This document shows positions 50,475 through 59,623 of a DNA stretch of 64,000 nt, one piece after another. Source of the DNA: CAISKJ01 sp046351555 (lineage in GTDB: Bacteria; Myxococcota_A; Polyangia; Polyangiales; Ga0077539); contig JAXLYI010000005.1 of assembly GCA_046351555.1 (NCBI GenBank), positions 62,001 through 126,000 of the forward strand, written 5' to 3'. The notes under the pieces are model-generated. The model saw nothing but the letters and a program-made list of their open reading frames with translations. It did no database searches and had not been told where the DNA came from. Positions within the stretch are counted from its first letter, which is position 1, and each line of letters begins with the position of its first letter. A program made the position numbers and the translations under genes.

Positions 50475-53072
50475 ATGGAGCGCCTCCCGATCGACGACGC
50501 CCTCCCCGAGCTGACCGCCGCCTTCCGGCGCGCGCGCGGCGTTGTGCTCGAGGCCCCGCCCGGTGCGGGCAAGACCACGCGCGTGCCCGGCGCGCTCCTC
50601 GACGCGGGGCTCGCCGGCGACCGCGAGGTGGTGGTGCTCGAGCCGCGCCGCCTCGCCGCCCGCCTCGCCGCGCGCCGGGTCGCCGACGAGCGCGGCGAGC
50701 GCCTCGGCGAGGGCGTCGGCTACCAGGTGCGCTTCGAAGAGGTCGCCAGCGCCCGCACGCGGATCCGCTTCGTCACCGAGGGGGTCCTCACCCGGCGGCT
50801 GCTCTCCGACCCGACGCTCGCGCGGGTGGGCGCGGTGCTACTCGACGAGTTCCACGAGCGGCACCTCCAGGGCGACGTCGCGCTGGCGATGCTGCGCCAG
50901 CTCCAGCGCACGTCGCGCCCCGACCTGCTCGTCGGGGTGATGTCCGCGACGCTCGACCCCGGGCCCGTCGCGCGCTTCCTCGGCGAGGGCGGCGAGGAAG
51001 CGCCGCGCGTGCGCTCCGAGGGCCGCCGCTTCGACGTCGCCATCGAGCACCTCCCGCGCCCCGACGACCGCCCGCTCGCCACCCTCGTCGCCGAAGCCGT
51101 CGGCCGGCTCGCGCGCGAGGGCCTCGACGGCGACGTGCTGGTCTTCCTCCCCGGCGCCGCGGAGATCCGCAAGGCGATGGCCGCGTGCGAGCCCGCCGCC
51201 GCCCGCCACGACCTGCTCGTCCTCCCGCTCCACGGCGACCTCCCGCCCGCCGAGCAGGACCGCGCGATCGCCCGCGCCCCGCGCCGCAAGGTGATCGTCT
51301 CGACCAACGTCGCCGAGACCAGCGTCACCATCGACGGCGTCGTCGCCGTGGTCGACGGCGGCCTCGCGCGCGTCGCCTCGCACGCCGCGTGGTCAGGCCT
51401 CCCCGTGCTGAAGGTCGCGCGCGTCAGCCGGGCCTCCGCCGCCCAGCGCGCCGGCCGCGCGGGACGCACGCGCCCCGGGCGCTGCCTGCGGCTCTACACG
51501 AAGCACGACCACGACACCCGCCCCGAGCACGACGCCCCCGAGGTGGCGCGCCTCGACCTCGCCGAGACGCTCCTCGAGCTCCACGCCGGCGGCGTCCGCG
51601 ACCCGCGCGCGTTCGGGTGGTTCGAAGCGCCCGGCGCGGCCTCGCTCGACGCCGCCGAGGAGCTGCTCCGCGCCCTCGACGCCGTGGCCCCCGACGGCGC
51701 CCTCACCGCGCGCGGCCGACGGATGCTGCGCTACCCCCTCCACCCGCGGCTCTCGCGCGTGCTGGTGGAGGCCGTCGACCGCGGCGCCGCCGAGGCCGGC
51801 TGCGCGCTGGCCGCGGTGCTCGGCGAGCGCGAGCTCGTGGCCGCCCGGCGCGGCGCGGGGCTCGGGCGCGGCGGGGGCGGAGCCTCGCCCGGGGAGTCGC
51901 GCGGGGACTCCGACGTCACCGCCGCCGTCGCGCGCTACGAGGAGGCGCGCGCGTACGACCTCCACCCCGAGAGCGTCCGCTCGCTCGGCCTCGACGTCGG
52001 CGCCCTGCAGGCCGTCGACCGCGTGCGCAAGCAGTTGGAGCGCGCCGTCGCCCGCGACCGCGCGGAGCCCGCGGCCCCGCTGCTCGCGCCCGGCGACGGC
52101 GACGAGGTGCTGCGCGTGGCGCTGCTCGCGGGCTACCCCGACCGCGTCGCGCGGCGGATCCGCGGGACGGAGTTCACGCTGGTGGGCGGCGGGACGGCGG
52201 CGCTGTCGGAGTCGAGCGAGGTGCGCGACGCGGAGTTCGTGCTCGCGGTCGACGCGGAGGAGCGGCTCGACGGGCCGCGGCGCGGCGCCGTGATCCGCAC
52301 CGCCAGCGCGGTGGAGCCCGAGTGGCTCCTCGAGCTCTTCCCCGACGCCATCCGCGAGGCCACCGAGGCCCGGTGGAACGCCGCCGACGAGCGCGCCGAC
52401 GTCGTCGCTCGGATGTACTACCGCGCGCTGGTGATCGACGAGTCGCGCGCGCCCCGCACCGAGGCCGCCGCCCGCGCCGCCGCCGCGTGCCTCGCCGACG
52501 CCGCGGCCGCGAAGGGCCCGCGCGCCTTCGCCCGCGACCCCGACGCGCTCGACCGCCTCCTCGCCCGCGTCGCCTTCCTCGCGCAGCACATGCCCGAGCT
52601 CCGCCTGCCCGCCCTCACCGAGGCCGACGCCGTCGCCACCCTCCGCGCGCTCTGCGAGGGCCGCCGGAGCTTCGACGAGCTCCGCGCCGCCGGGCTCGTC
52701 GAGGCCCTCGCCGACCGCCTCGACGCCGCGCAGCGCCGCGCCCTCGACGCCCACGCGCCCGAGCGCGTCCAGCTCCCCGGCGGCCGCGGCGTGAAGGTCA
52801 ACTACGAGCCCGCGCGCCCGCCCTGGGTCGAGTCGCGCCTCCAGGACTTCTTCGGCATGGCGCAGGGCCCCTCCGTCGCGGCCGGCCGCGTGCACCTGGT
52901 GCTCCACCTGCTCGCGCCCAACCACCGCGCGGTGCAGGTGACCACCGACCTCGCGGGCTTCTGGGCCCGCCACTACCCGGGCATCCGCAAGGAGCTCTGC
53001 CGCAAGTACCCGCGCCACCCGTGGCCCGAGGACGGCCGCACCGCGACGCCCCCGGAGCCGCGCCGGAGATGA
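50475..53072 (+). CDS. hrpB: ATP-dependent helicase HrpB
   Basis: An 865-residue DEAH/RHA-type helicase, slightly longer than E. coli HrpB (about 800 residues). Walker A is in APPGAGKTTRVPGAL, and motif II is DEFHER, the HrpB form. Motif III follows as GVMSATLD. Motif V is STNVAETSVTIDGV, and motif VI is QRAGRAGRTRPGRCLRLY. The HrpB C-terminal domain ends the protein (QDFFGMAQGPSVAAGRVHLVLHLLAPNHRAVQ). The biological substrate of HrpB is not well established. Its stop overlaps the ATG of a phosphatase gene. Confidence 0.96.
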   Translation: MERLPIDDALPELTAAFRRARGVVLEAPPGAGKTTRVPGALLDAGLAGDREVVVLEPRRLAARLAARRVADERGERLGEGVGYQVRFEEVASARTRIRFVTEGVLTRRLLSDPTLARVGAVLLDEFHERHLQGDVALAMLRQLQRTSRPDLLVGVMSATLDPGPVARFLGEGGEEAPRVRSEGRRFDVAIEHLPRPDDRPLATLVAEAVGRLAREGLDGDVLVFLPGAAEIRKAMAACEPAAARHDLLVLPLHGDLPPAEQDRAIARAPRRKVIVSTNVAETSVTIDGVVAVVDGGLARVASHAAWSGLPVLKVARVSRASAAQRAGRAGRTRPGRCLRLYTKHDHDTRPEHDAPEVARLDLAETLLELHAGGVRDPRAFGWFEAPGAASLDAAEELLRALDAVAPDGALTARGRRMLRYPLHPRLSRVLVEAVDRGAAEAGCALAAVLGERELVAARRGAGLGRGGGGASPGESRGDSDVTAAVARYEEARAYDLHPESVRSLGLDVGALQAVDRVRKQLERAVARDRAEPAAPLLAPGDGDEVLRVALLAGYPDRVARRIRGTEFTLVGGGTAALSESSEVRDAEFVLAVDAEERLDGPRRGAVIRTASAVEPEWLLELFPDAIREATEARWNAADERADVVARMYYRALVIDESRAPRTEAAARAAAACLADAAAAKGPRAFARDPDALDRLLARVAFLAQHMPELRLPALTEADAVATLRALCEGRRSFDELRAAGLVEALADRLDAAQRRALDAHAPERVQLPGGRGVKVNYEPARPPWVESRLQDFFGMAQGPSVAAGRVHLVLHLLAPNHRAVQVTTDLAGFWARHYPGIRKELCRKYPRHPWPEDGRTATPPEPRRR

Positions 53073-53698
53073 GCCACGCCATGATCCCGCTCGACCTCAT
53101 CCTCGTCCGCCACGGCGAGTCCGAAGGCAACCGCGACAAGATGTTCACCGGGCACGGGCCCTCGCCGCTCACCGAGCGGGGGCGGCGCCAGGCCGAGGCC
53201 GTCGCCGACGCGCTCGCCGCGCCCCGACCCGACGCGGTGTACGTCAGCGACCTCGTCCGCGCGCGCGCCACCGCCGCGCCGCTGTGCCTCCGCGCGGGCC
53301 TCGAGCCCGTGGTCACCGAGCGCATCCGCGAGCGCGACATGGGCGACTTCGTCGGCGTCCGCTTCGAAGAGGTGCAGGCGCGCGACCCCGAGGGCTGGCG
53401 CGCCATCGCCGAGCGACGCCCCGACTACCGCCCCCCGGGCGGCGAGTCGCACCGCGATGTTCACGCGCGGGTGAGCCGCTTCCTCGACGAGCTCCGCGCG
53501 CACCACGGCGGCGAGCGCGTCGTCGTCGTCAGCCACGGGGTCGCCATCCACCACATGCTGCGCCACCTGCTCCAGACGCCCGAGGCCGCCGTCGCCTTCG
53601 CCACCGACAACTGCTGCCTGCACCGCCTCGAGCTCCGCGCCGACGGCGCCGCGCGCGTGGCGGCCCTCAACGACGCGCGCCACCTCGCCGGGATTTGA
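53069..53698 (+). CDS. Histidine phosphatase family (phosphoglycerate-mutase-like) protein
   Basis: A 209-residue phosphatase of the histidine phosphatase family. The RHG motif with the catalytic His is in LVRHGESEGNRD; the acid/His half is in VVVVSHGVAIHHML. Other landmarks are YVSDLVRARATAAPL and IRERDMGDF. The size fits cobalamin-pathway (CobC) or small-molecule phosphatases rather than glycolytic dPGM, which is about 250 residues. The substrate is unknown. The ATG at 53069 overlaps the hrpB stop (ATGA); ATG 53081 is an alternative. Confidence 0.9.
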   Translation: MSHAMIPLDLILVRHGESEGNRDKMFTGHGPSPLTERGRRQAEAVADALAAPRPDAVYVSDLVRARATAAPLCLRAGLEPVVTERIRERDMGDFVGVRFEEVQARDPEGWRAIAERRPDYRPPGGESHRDVHARVSRFLDELRAHHGGERVVVVSHGVAIHHMLRHLLQTPEAAVAFATDNCCLHRLELRADGAARVAALNDARHLAGI

Positions 53699-53754
53699 CG
53701 CCGCCGCCCGCTCGCGTCGCGCATCGAAGCGGTGTAGGAGTCTCCGCCATCGCC

Positions 53755-54975
53755 ATGCGCACGCCCGCCCCGACGCTCGCCCTCGCCCTCCTCGCCGCGC
53801 TCGGGTGCACGCCCGACAACGTCATCGGCGCCGTCGACGCCGCGCGCGCCGACGCCGCACCTGAGGACATCGCCGACGCCCCCGCGGCCCCCGACGCGCC
53901 CGTGCCGGACGCATCCGCGCCCGACGCACCGGCGGCGGACGTCCCGGCTTCGATGGACGCCCCGGCGCAGCCCGACGCACCCGCGCCGATGGACGCGCCC
54001 GCGCCGATGGACGCGCCCGCGCCGCCCGACGCGCCCGCGCCGCCCGATGCGCCCGCCCCCGACGCGCCCGCGCCGATGCGCGACCTGTCCATGCCGGGCC
54101 CGCACCGCGTGGCGATCTGGACGGGCGCCATCACCGGGACGCAGGGCGACGCGCGGGTCTTCTACCCGATGACGGCGGGCACGGAGCGCTACCCCCTCGT
54201 GGTGTTCGCGCACGGCTTCCAGCTCAGCGTCAGCAACTACAACGCGCTGCTCGCGCACGTCGCCTCGTGGGGCTACGTGGTGGCCTCGGTCAACTACCCG
54301 GGGTCGCTCCTGAGCGTCGACCACCGCGACGTGCCCGCGGCCCTCTCCGCCGCGCGCCGCGCGTTCGCCAGCGGCTCGCCGCCGGGCGCGCCCGCCGTCC
54401 GCGCCGACGCGACGCGCGCGATCGCGATGGGCCACTCGCTCGGCGGCAAGGGGGCGATCATGGCGGTGCTCGCGGACGCGGAGTTCGACGCCTGCCTCGC
54501 GCTCGACCCGGTCGACGACAACCCCTCGCCCCTCGGTCGCATCACCGACGCGACGCCCTCGATCGCGCCCGAGCGCATGGGCGAGCTGCGGCGCCCGCTC
54601 GGGCTCTTCGGCGCCACCCAGTCGCGCTGCGCCTCCCTCGGCCAGACCTGCGCGCCCGAAACCAGCGACTACCGCGCCTTCGCCTCCGCCGCGCCCACCT
54701 CCGTGCCCGTCACGGTGTGGCCCCTGCGCGACTTCGGCCACATGAACTTCGTCGACCCCGGCTGCGGCCTCGCCTGCGTCGCCTGCTCGGGCGGCGCGGC
54801 GCCCCTCGACAGCCGCCTCGCCGCGCTCCGCACGCTCTCCGTCGCCTTCCTCGAGCGCTACGCCCGCGACGACGCCTCGATGCAGACGTGGTTCGACGGC
54901 GCCGGCCGCGCCTCCCTCCTCGCCGCCGGCACCCTCTGGAACGGCGCCGCCGCCACCCTCCCCGCCTGCCGCTGA
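53755..54975 (+). CDS. Lipoprotein alpha/beta hydrolase with DAPAP linker
   Basis: A 406-residue exported hydrolase. A signal peptide (LALALLAALGC) ends in a lipobox. A Pro/Asp/Ala linker (DAPAP, PMDAPAP repeats, about residues 25-110) precedes an alpha/beta hydrolase domain with VVFAHGFQ (oxyanion region) and the nucleophile elbow GHSLGGKG, Ser in a typical GxSxG. The Asp/His partners are plausible in DPVDDN and FGHMNFV. The closest broad type is the chlorophyllase/acetylhydrolase or dienelactone-hydrolase-like group. It probably cleaves an ester at the cell surface. Four cysteines near the end (CGLACVACSG, LPACR) suggest disulfides. The gene stands alone. Confidence 0.85.
   Translation: MRTPAPTLALALLAALGCTPDNVIGAVDAARADAAPEDIADAPAAPDAPVPDASAPDAPAADVPASMDAPAQPDAPAPMDAPAPMDAPAPPDAPAPPDAPAPDAPAPMRDLSMPGPHRVAIWTGAITGTQGDARVFYPMTAGTERYPLVVFAHGFQLSVSNYNALLAHVASWGYVVASVNYPGSLLSVDHRDVPAALSAARRAFASGSPPGAPAVRADATRAIAMGHSLGGKGAIMAVLADAEFDACLALDPVDDNPSPLGRITDATPSIAPERMGELRRPLGLFGATQSRCASLGQTCAPETSDYRAFASAAPTSVPVTVWPLRDFGHMNFVDPGCGLACVACSGGAAPLDSRLAALRTLSVAFLERYARDDASMQTWFDGAGRASLLAAGTLWNGAAATLPACR
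53870..54075 (+). repeat. DAPAP-coding low-complexity repeat
   Basis: In-frame imperfect repeats encoding PDAPAP and MDAPAP form the linker of the lipoprotein hydrolase. They resemble, but are not identical to, the linker repeats at 40785-41200. Confidence 0.7.
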
Positions 54976-54982
54976 CCCGCGC

Positions 54983-57358
54983 TCACCGCAGGAGCATCTG
55001 CCGCACGACCGCGTCCTCGTCGGGCGACGTGAGCGCGATCGAGTCCGCGCCGAGCAGCCACCGCCGTGCCGTGTGGACCCGGAGCTCCACGCGGTCGGTG
55101 CTCGGGGCGGTCACCTCGAAGTCGACGCCGACGTCGTGCCAGTCGTCGTCGGGGAAGTCCTCGGGCGCGAGCTCCCGCGACGCGAGCGGCGGGTCCCCGG
55201 GGCGGAAGACGTCCACCGATCCGATGGGCTCGTCGGCGTTGATCTCGGGCACCGCGCGCAGGCGGAAGCTCGCCCGGTAGCGCCCGCGCATCAGCCGCAG
55301 GCCCGTGCCGAACACCACGCGGCCCGGCGCGCGCGGGTCGTCGGCGCCCACCACGCGGGCCCACCCGTCGACCGCCCGCGGGTCGCGCACGACGCAGCCG
55401 GGGAAGTCGGTCTGCTCCACCGCCTCCACCTCGTAGCGCCGCCGCGCGAAGAGCGCGCGGATCGCCTCGCCGTTGCGCGCGCGGTCGGCCCCGCGGTGGA
55501 TGAGCAGCGCGCCGCTCTCCCACGCGACGGCGCCCCACGGCCCGCGCATCAGCCCGCGGACGAACTCGTCGCGGACGCCAGTATCGAGCGGCCACGGCGG
55601 GCGCTGCAAATCCACCAGGGCCCACTCCGCCCGCTCGATCCCGCGGGGGAACACCGCCGACCACGGCCGGTTGGACGTCCGCGCGCCGACGAAGGTGGTC
55701 ACCGTCACCGGGGCCTCGGGCGGGACGCGCGCGAGCAATCGGTCGACGGCCTCGCTGTGGGCCGTCCCCGCGCGCCGGTCGCGCCAGTACGTGCGCGCCC
55801 ACACGCTCGCCGGGTGCATCCCGAGCGTCACCACGGTGCCCACCACCAGCAGCGCCGCCACCGCCTGCGACGCGCGGCCGGGGCGCTTCGAACGCGCGAC
55901 CACCGCCGACGCCCCGTAGGCCGCCGCGAGGTAGAGCCCGGGGTGCTGGATCGCGCTGTAGTGGTAGTGGAGCGCGACGATCTCGCGGTTGTCGGAGAGG
56001 AGCACCACGCCGAGGGGCGCGAGGAGCACCGCGCGCCGCCCCGCCGCCAGCGGGAGGAGCCCGAGCGGCAGGAGGAAGTTGAGCAGCGTGGTGAGCCGCG
56101 GCCCGCTGAAGGCGTACGTCGCGAAGCGCAGCGGGTGGCGGAGCAGCGTGAGCAGCGGGTTCCCCTCGCCCACCAGGTGCCGGTAGCTGCGGAGGAACTT
56201 GTACGTCCCCGCCGGCAGCGACGCGTCGTGCATGTACTCGGGCACGCCCGGCGGCGGGCCGAAGCGCTTCATCCACACCGTGATGGCGAGGAGGCAGTAC
56301 GCCGTGGCGGCCAGGGCCATCGGCGCCGTCCGCTTCGCCACCGCGCGGTCGCCCGCGAGCGTCGCCGCACCGAGCGCCGCGAGCGCGGGGATGAACATGT
56401 CCTCCTTCACCGACACGAGCGCGACGAGCGACACGGCCGCGGCCGCCCACGCGCGGCGGTGGAGCGCCCACACCAGCCAGGCCAGCGCGGGCAGGGCCAG
56501 GAGGTCCATGTGGAAGTCGTAGAGGAGCGCGGTGTGGAGCGGCGGCGACGCGAGCATCGCGGCGACGAGGGCCGTGGACGTCGCGCGCCGCAGGCCGAGG
56601 TCGCGCGCGAGGCGGTAGACGGGGTAGCCCGTCACGCTCACCGCGGCGGTTTGAAGGAACAGCAGACACGCGCTCGTCGGCCAGAGCGCGTAGAGCGGCG
56701 CCACCGCGAAAAGCACCGGCGCGAAGTGCTCGCCGAGGAAGCTGTAGCCCACCGTCGGCGAGTAGAGCGCGCGGCCGTGGAGCGTGTGCCAGAGGGCTTC
56801 CTTGAAGATCCCGAGGTCGACCGTCGCCGACCACAGACCCCGGTCGCGCTCGACCGCGAGGTACGTGAACGCCGCCGCGTGCAGCGCCATCACGGCGAAC
56901 ACCGGCGCGTCGGCGCGCCAGCCCTCCTCGGGGGGCTCGGGCGGCGCCTCGCCCGCGCGGAGGTACGCCGCCAACGCCGCCGACGCGCCGAGCGAGAGCG
57001 CCACGAAGCCCGGCCGGCGCAACGCGTCTTCGAAGGTCAGCGACAGCGCCGAGAGCGCGAGCGGCGCCGACACCAGCACCACACGTCGCGGCGCGGTGGC
57101 GCCCCAGCGGCCGAGCGCGTCGGAAGCTCCGCCCACCGCGATCGCGCCCAGCGTCAGCGCGAGCGCCAGGCCCGCCGCGAAGCGCATCGCGAACCACGCG
57201 GCGGGCACCCCGAGCGCGGGGCCCGCGTGGAGGGCGGCGCGCACCCCGGCGGCGTCGAGGGCGTAGAGCGAATCGGTCGCGGCGAGCGCGTACGCGGCGG
57301 CGAGCGAGGCGAGGGTGAGGGCGAGGGCGGGCGCGGGGCGGGCCACGGCCGGGGCCAC
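54983..57358 (-). CDS. DUF2079 multi-pass membrane protein
   Basis: A 791-residue protein with about ten or more membrane spans. Its sequence follows the DUF2079 family, related to GT-C glycosyltransferases: LGIFKEALWHTLHGRALYS, LGEHFAPVLFAVAPLYALWP, YDFHMDLLALPALAWLVWAL and ALVSVKEDMFIPALAA. The C-terminal 250 residues are soluble and include a beta-rich part (RASFRLRAVPEINADEPI). Such proteins are thought to modify surface polysaccharides, but the substrate is unknown. The GTG start at 57358 lies four bases after the PP2C stop, so the two genes form one transcript, with PP2C first. Confidence 0.88.
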   Translation of the reverse strand: MAPAVARPAPALALTLASLAAAYALAATDSLYALDAAGVRAALHAGPALGVPAAWFAMRFAAGLALALTLGAIAVGGASDALGRWGATAPRRVVLVSAPLALSALSLTFEDALRRPGFVALSLGASAALAAYLRAGEAPPEPPEEGWRADAPVFAVMALHAAAFTYLAVERDRGLWSATVDLGIFKEALWHTLHGRALYSPTVGYSFLGEHFAPVLFAVAPLYALWPTSACLLFLQTAAVSVTGYPVYRLARDLGLRRATSTALVAAMLASPPLHTALLYDFHMDLLALPALAWLVWALHRRAWAAAAVSLVALVSVKEDMFIPALAALGAATLAGDRAVAKRTAPMALAATAYCLLAITVWMKRFGPPPGVPEYMHDASLPAGTYKFLRSYRHLVGEGNPLLTLLRHPLRFATYAFSGPRLTTLLNFLLPLGLLPLAAGRRAVLLAPLGVVLLSDNREIVALHYHYSAIQHPGLYLAAAYGASAVVARSKRPGRASQAVAALLVVGTVVTLGMHPASVWARTYWRDRRAGTAHSEAVDRLLARVPPEAPVTVTTFVGARTSNRPWSAVFPRGIERAEWALVDLQRPPWPLDTGVRDEFVRGLMRGPWGAVAWESGALLIHRGADRARNGEAIRALFARRRYEVEAVEQTDFPGCVVRDPRAVDGWARVVGADDPRAPGRVVFGTGLRLMRGRYRASFRLRAVPEINADEPIGSVDVFRPGDPPLASRELAPEDFPDDDWHDVGVDFEVTAPSTDRVELRVHTARRWLLGADSIALTSPDEDAVVRQMLLR

Positions 57359-57362
57359 GGCC

Positions 57363-58079
<717 letters not shown>

Positions 58080-58169
58080 CCTGATTCCTCGTGACGGGAG
58101 CGCCGCGGGGGCGCGTGCGAACCACCGGCCCGGCGCGCGCCGAACGCGCCGATCCGTCTTTGCCCCCGC

Positions 58170-58199
58170 AACGTACGTGCGCAGTGCGCGCGGGGTCAA
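58170..58199 (-). promoter_or_regulatory. Candidate sigma-70-type promoter of the PP2C gene
   Basis: On the minus strand TTGACC (58199-58194) and TACGTT (58175-58170) are separated by 18 bases. The predicted transcript would have an untranslated leader of about 84 bases before the ATG at 58079. Confidence 0.4.
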
Positions 58200-58263
58200 G
58201 ACGCTCTCCACACCCGCCCGCTGCCTCACTCCCGGAAGTTGCCTCCCCCGCACCCCGGCGGCC

Positions 58264-58269
58264 TACGAT
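58264..58269 (+). promoter_or_regulatory. Candidate -10 box (TACGAT) for the PilZ gene
   Basis: TACGAT ends eight bases before the GTG at 58278. No Shine-Dalgarno is present, consistent with a leaderless message. Confidence 0.35.
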
Positions 58270-58277
58270 CCACCCCC

Positions 58278-58610
58278 GTGAAGCCCGAACGACGCGCCGC
58301 CCCGCGGCTCCGGCTGGCCTTCCCCGTGCTGGTAGAAGGCCCCTTCGGCCTGCGCCGCTGCCTGGGGCGTGACATCTCCCCGGGGGGGCTTTTCTTGGAG
58401 ACCCCCGACCCGTACCCCCCCGGTGAACGGGTGCGGGTGATCTTCGCGGTGCCCGACGGCTCGTGGGAGATGGCGTGCTTCTGTGAAGTCCGCCACGCGG
58501 CGCGGGCGCGCGGCCCCGAGGGGGAGGTCGTCGGCGTCGGTCTCGCCTTCGTCGGCGTCGACCTCGAGGCCGACGACCTCATCACCGCCGCGCGCCGCAC
58601 GCACGCGTAG
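58278..58610 (+). CDS. PilZ domain protein
   Basis: A 110-residue single-domain PilZ protein. The c-di-GMP-binding residues are present: the RxxxR stretch (RRAAPRLRL, RAAPR) and the D-x-S-x2-G motif (RDISPGGLFLE). The rest is the usual beta-barrel (EVRHAARARGPEG, VVGVGLAFVGVD). It should therefore bind c-di-GMP and act on a partner protein; the partner is unknown. It starts at GTG 58278 with no Shine-Dalgarno. It stands 147 bases upstream of cpaB and may sense c-di-GMP for the pilus system. Confidence 0.9.
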   Translation: MKPERRAAPRLRLAFPVLVEGPFGLRRCLGRDISPGGLFLETPDPYPPGERVRVIFAVPDGSWEMACFCEVRHAARARGPEGEVVGVGLAFVGVDLEADDLITAARRTHA

Positions 58611-58654
58611 CGCCCCGACGTCGCGACGCGTCGCGCCCTCCGCGCGGGGCCGGT

Positions 58655-58694
58655 CACAACGCTCCCACTCCCCCGCGTGTGGGAAGGCGTTGTG
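58655..58694. promoter_or_regulatory. Long imperfect dyad upstream of cpaB
   Basis: CACAACGC-TCCCAC and GTGGGA-AG-GCGTTGTG form two 14-base arms around a 10-base centre, with a two-base bulge on the right. The right arm overlaps the candidate -35 element at 58690. It could be the binding site of a pilus-operon regulator or a strong leader hairpin of the upstream PilZ transcript. No T-tract follows, so a simple terminator is less likely. Confidence 0.5.
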
Positions 58695-58719
58695 CCGCGC
58701 GCGGGGTTCGTTCTAGTCT
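58690..58719 (+). promoter_or_regulatory. Candidate promoter of the cpa/tad operon
   Basis: TTGTGC at 58690-58695 and TAGTCT at 58714-58719 with an 18-base spacer form a weak sigma-70-type promoter. The cpaB ATG lies 38 bases downstream. Confidence 0.35.
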
Positions 58720-58757
58720 CCCGTCCCGTTGCGCGCACTTCTCACGACGGGTGACGG

Positions 58758-59594
58758 ATGAACACCAAGGCGCTTTTCATCGCCATCGGGGCCGCGGTCC
58801 TCGGGCTGGTCTTCTTGCTCATGTACAAGAAGCGCTTCGAAAACGAGGCGTCGGGCGGCACGCCCATCCCCGTGCTGGTGGCCGTCCAGGACATCCCCCT
58901 GGGCACCGCCCTCACCGAGAACATGCTCGGCCAGCGGTACATCCCGCAGGCCTACCTGGAAGACCGCTTCATCCGCTACTCCGACCTGCGCCGCATCATC
59001 GGCGTGCGGGTGAGCATGGGGCTCAAGGCCAACCAGACGGTGATGTGGACCGACCTGGCCACCGCCTCCGACGCCCGCCGCGACCTGTCGAGCCTGGTGA
59101 GCAACGGCATGCGCGCCATCACGGTGCGCGCGGACATCACCAACTCCTTCGGCGGGCTCCTCCGCCCCGGCGACCGCGTCGACGTCCTCGGCACCCTCTC
59201 GCGCACCGGCAACGAGAACGACCGCGTCACCATCCCGCTGCTCCAGAACGTGCTCGTGCTGGCCGCGGGCCGCGACACCGGCGGCGAGGCCCAGCGCCAG
59301 CAGGTCAACGGCCAGGCCAACCCGTCGAACCAGCCGCAGGAGATCTCGCAGGTGACGCTCAGCGTCTCGATGGAGGAGGCGCAGCTCCTCACGTACGTCG
59401 CCGACCGCGGCGGCGCCGGCGGGCGGCACTCGGGCCTCACCCTCGTGCTCCGCAACCCCGAGGACATCGCCATCATCGAGAACGTCCCCGAGACGGGCAT
59501 CGACGACATCTTCGAGCCCGTGCGCCGCCAGCAGATCTCGCGGCGCCGCCGGCAGATCATCGAGCGCATCGGCCCGAGCAACCCCCTGAACTGA
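58758..59594 (+). CDS. cpaB: Flp/Tad pilus assembly protein CpaB
   Basis: A 278-residue periplasmic pilus-assembly protein anchored by one N-terminal span (ALFIAIGAAVLGLVFLL). A SAF-like domain follows (VPVLVAVQDIPLGTALTENML, about residues 36-65), then the RcpC/CpaB domain (MRAITVRADITNSFGGLLRPGDRVDVLGTL). It ends in a conserved-type sequence with a basic C-terminus (RRQQISRRRRQIIER). CpaB lies beside the secretin in Tad systems and helps form the outer-membrane channel. It is the first gene of the operon, 29 bases upstream of the secretin gene. Confidence 0.95.
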   Translation: MNTKALFIAIGAAVLGLVFLLMYKKRFENEASGGTPIPVLVAVQDIPLGTALTENMLGQRYIPQAYLEDRFIRYSDLRRIIGVRVSMGLKANQTVMWTDLATASDARRDLSSLVSNGMRAITVRADITNSFGGLLRPGDRVDVLGTLSRTGNENDRVTIPLLQNVLVLAAGRDTGGEAQRQQVNGQANPSNQPQEISQVTLSVSMEEAQLLTYVADRGGAGGRHSGLTLVLRNPEDIAIIENVPETGIDDIFEPVRRQQISRRRRQIIERIGPSNPLN

Positions 59595-59623
59595 CCGCCC
59601 ACCGAGCACCGCACGCCAGCACC

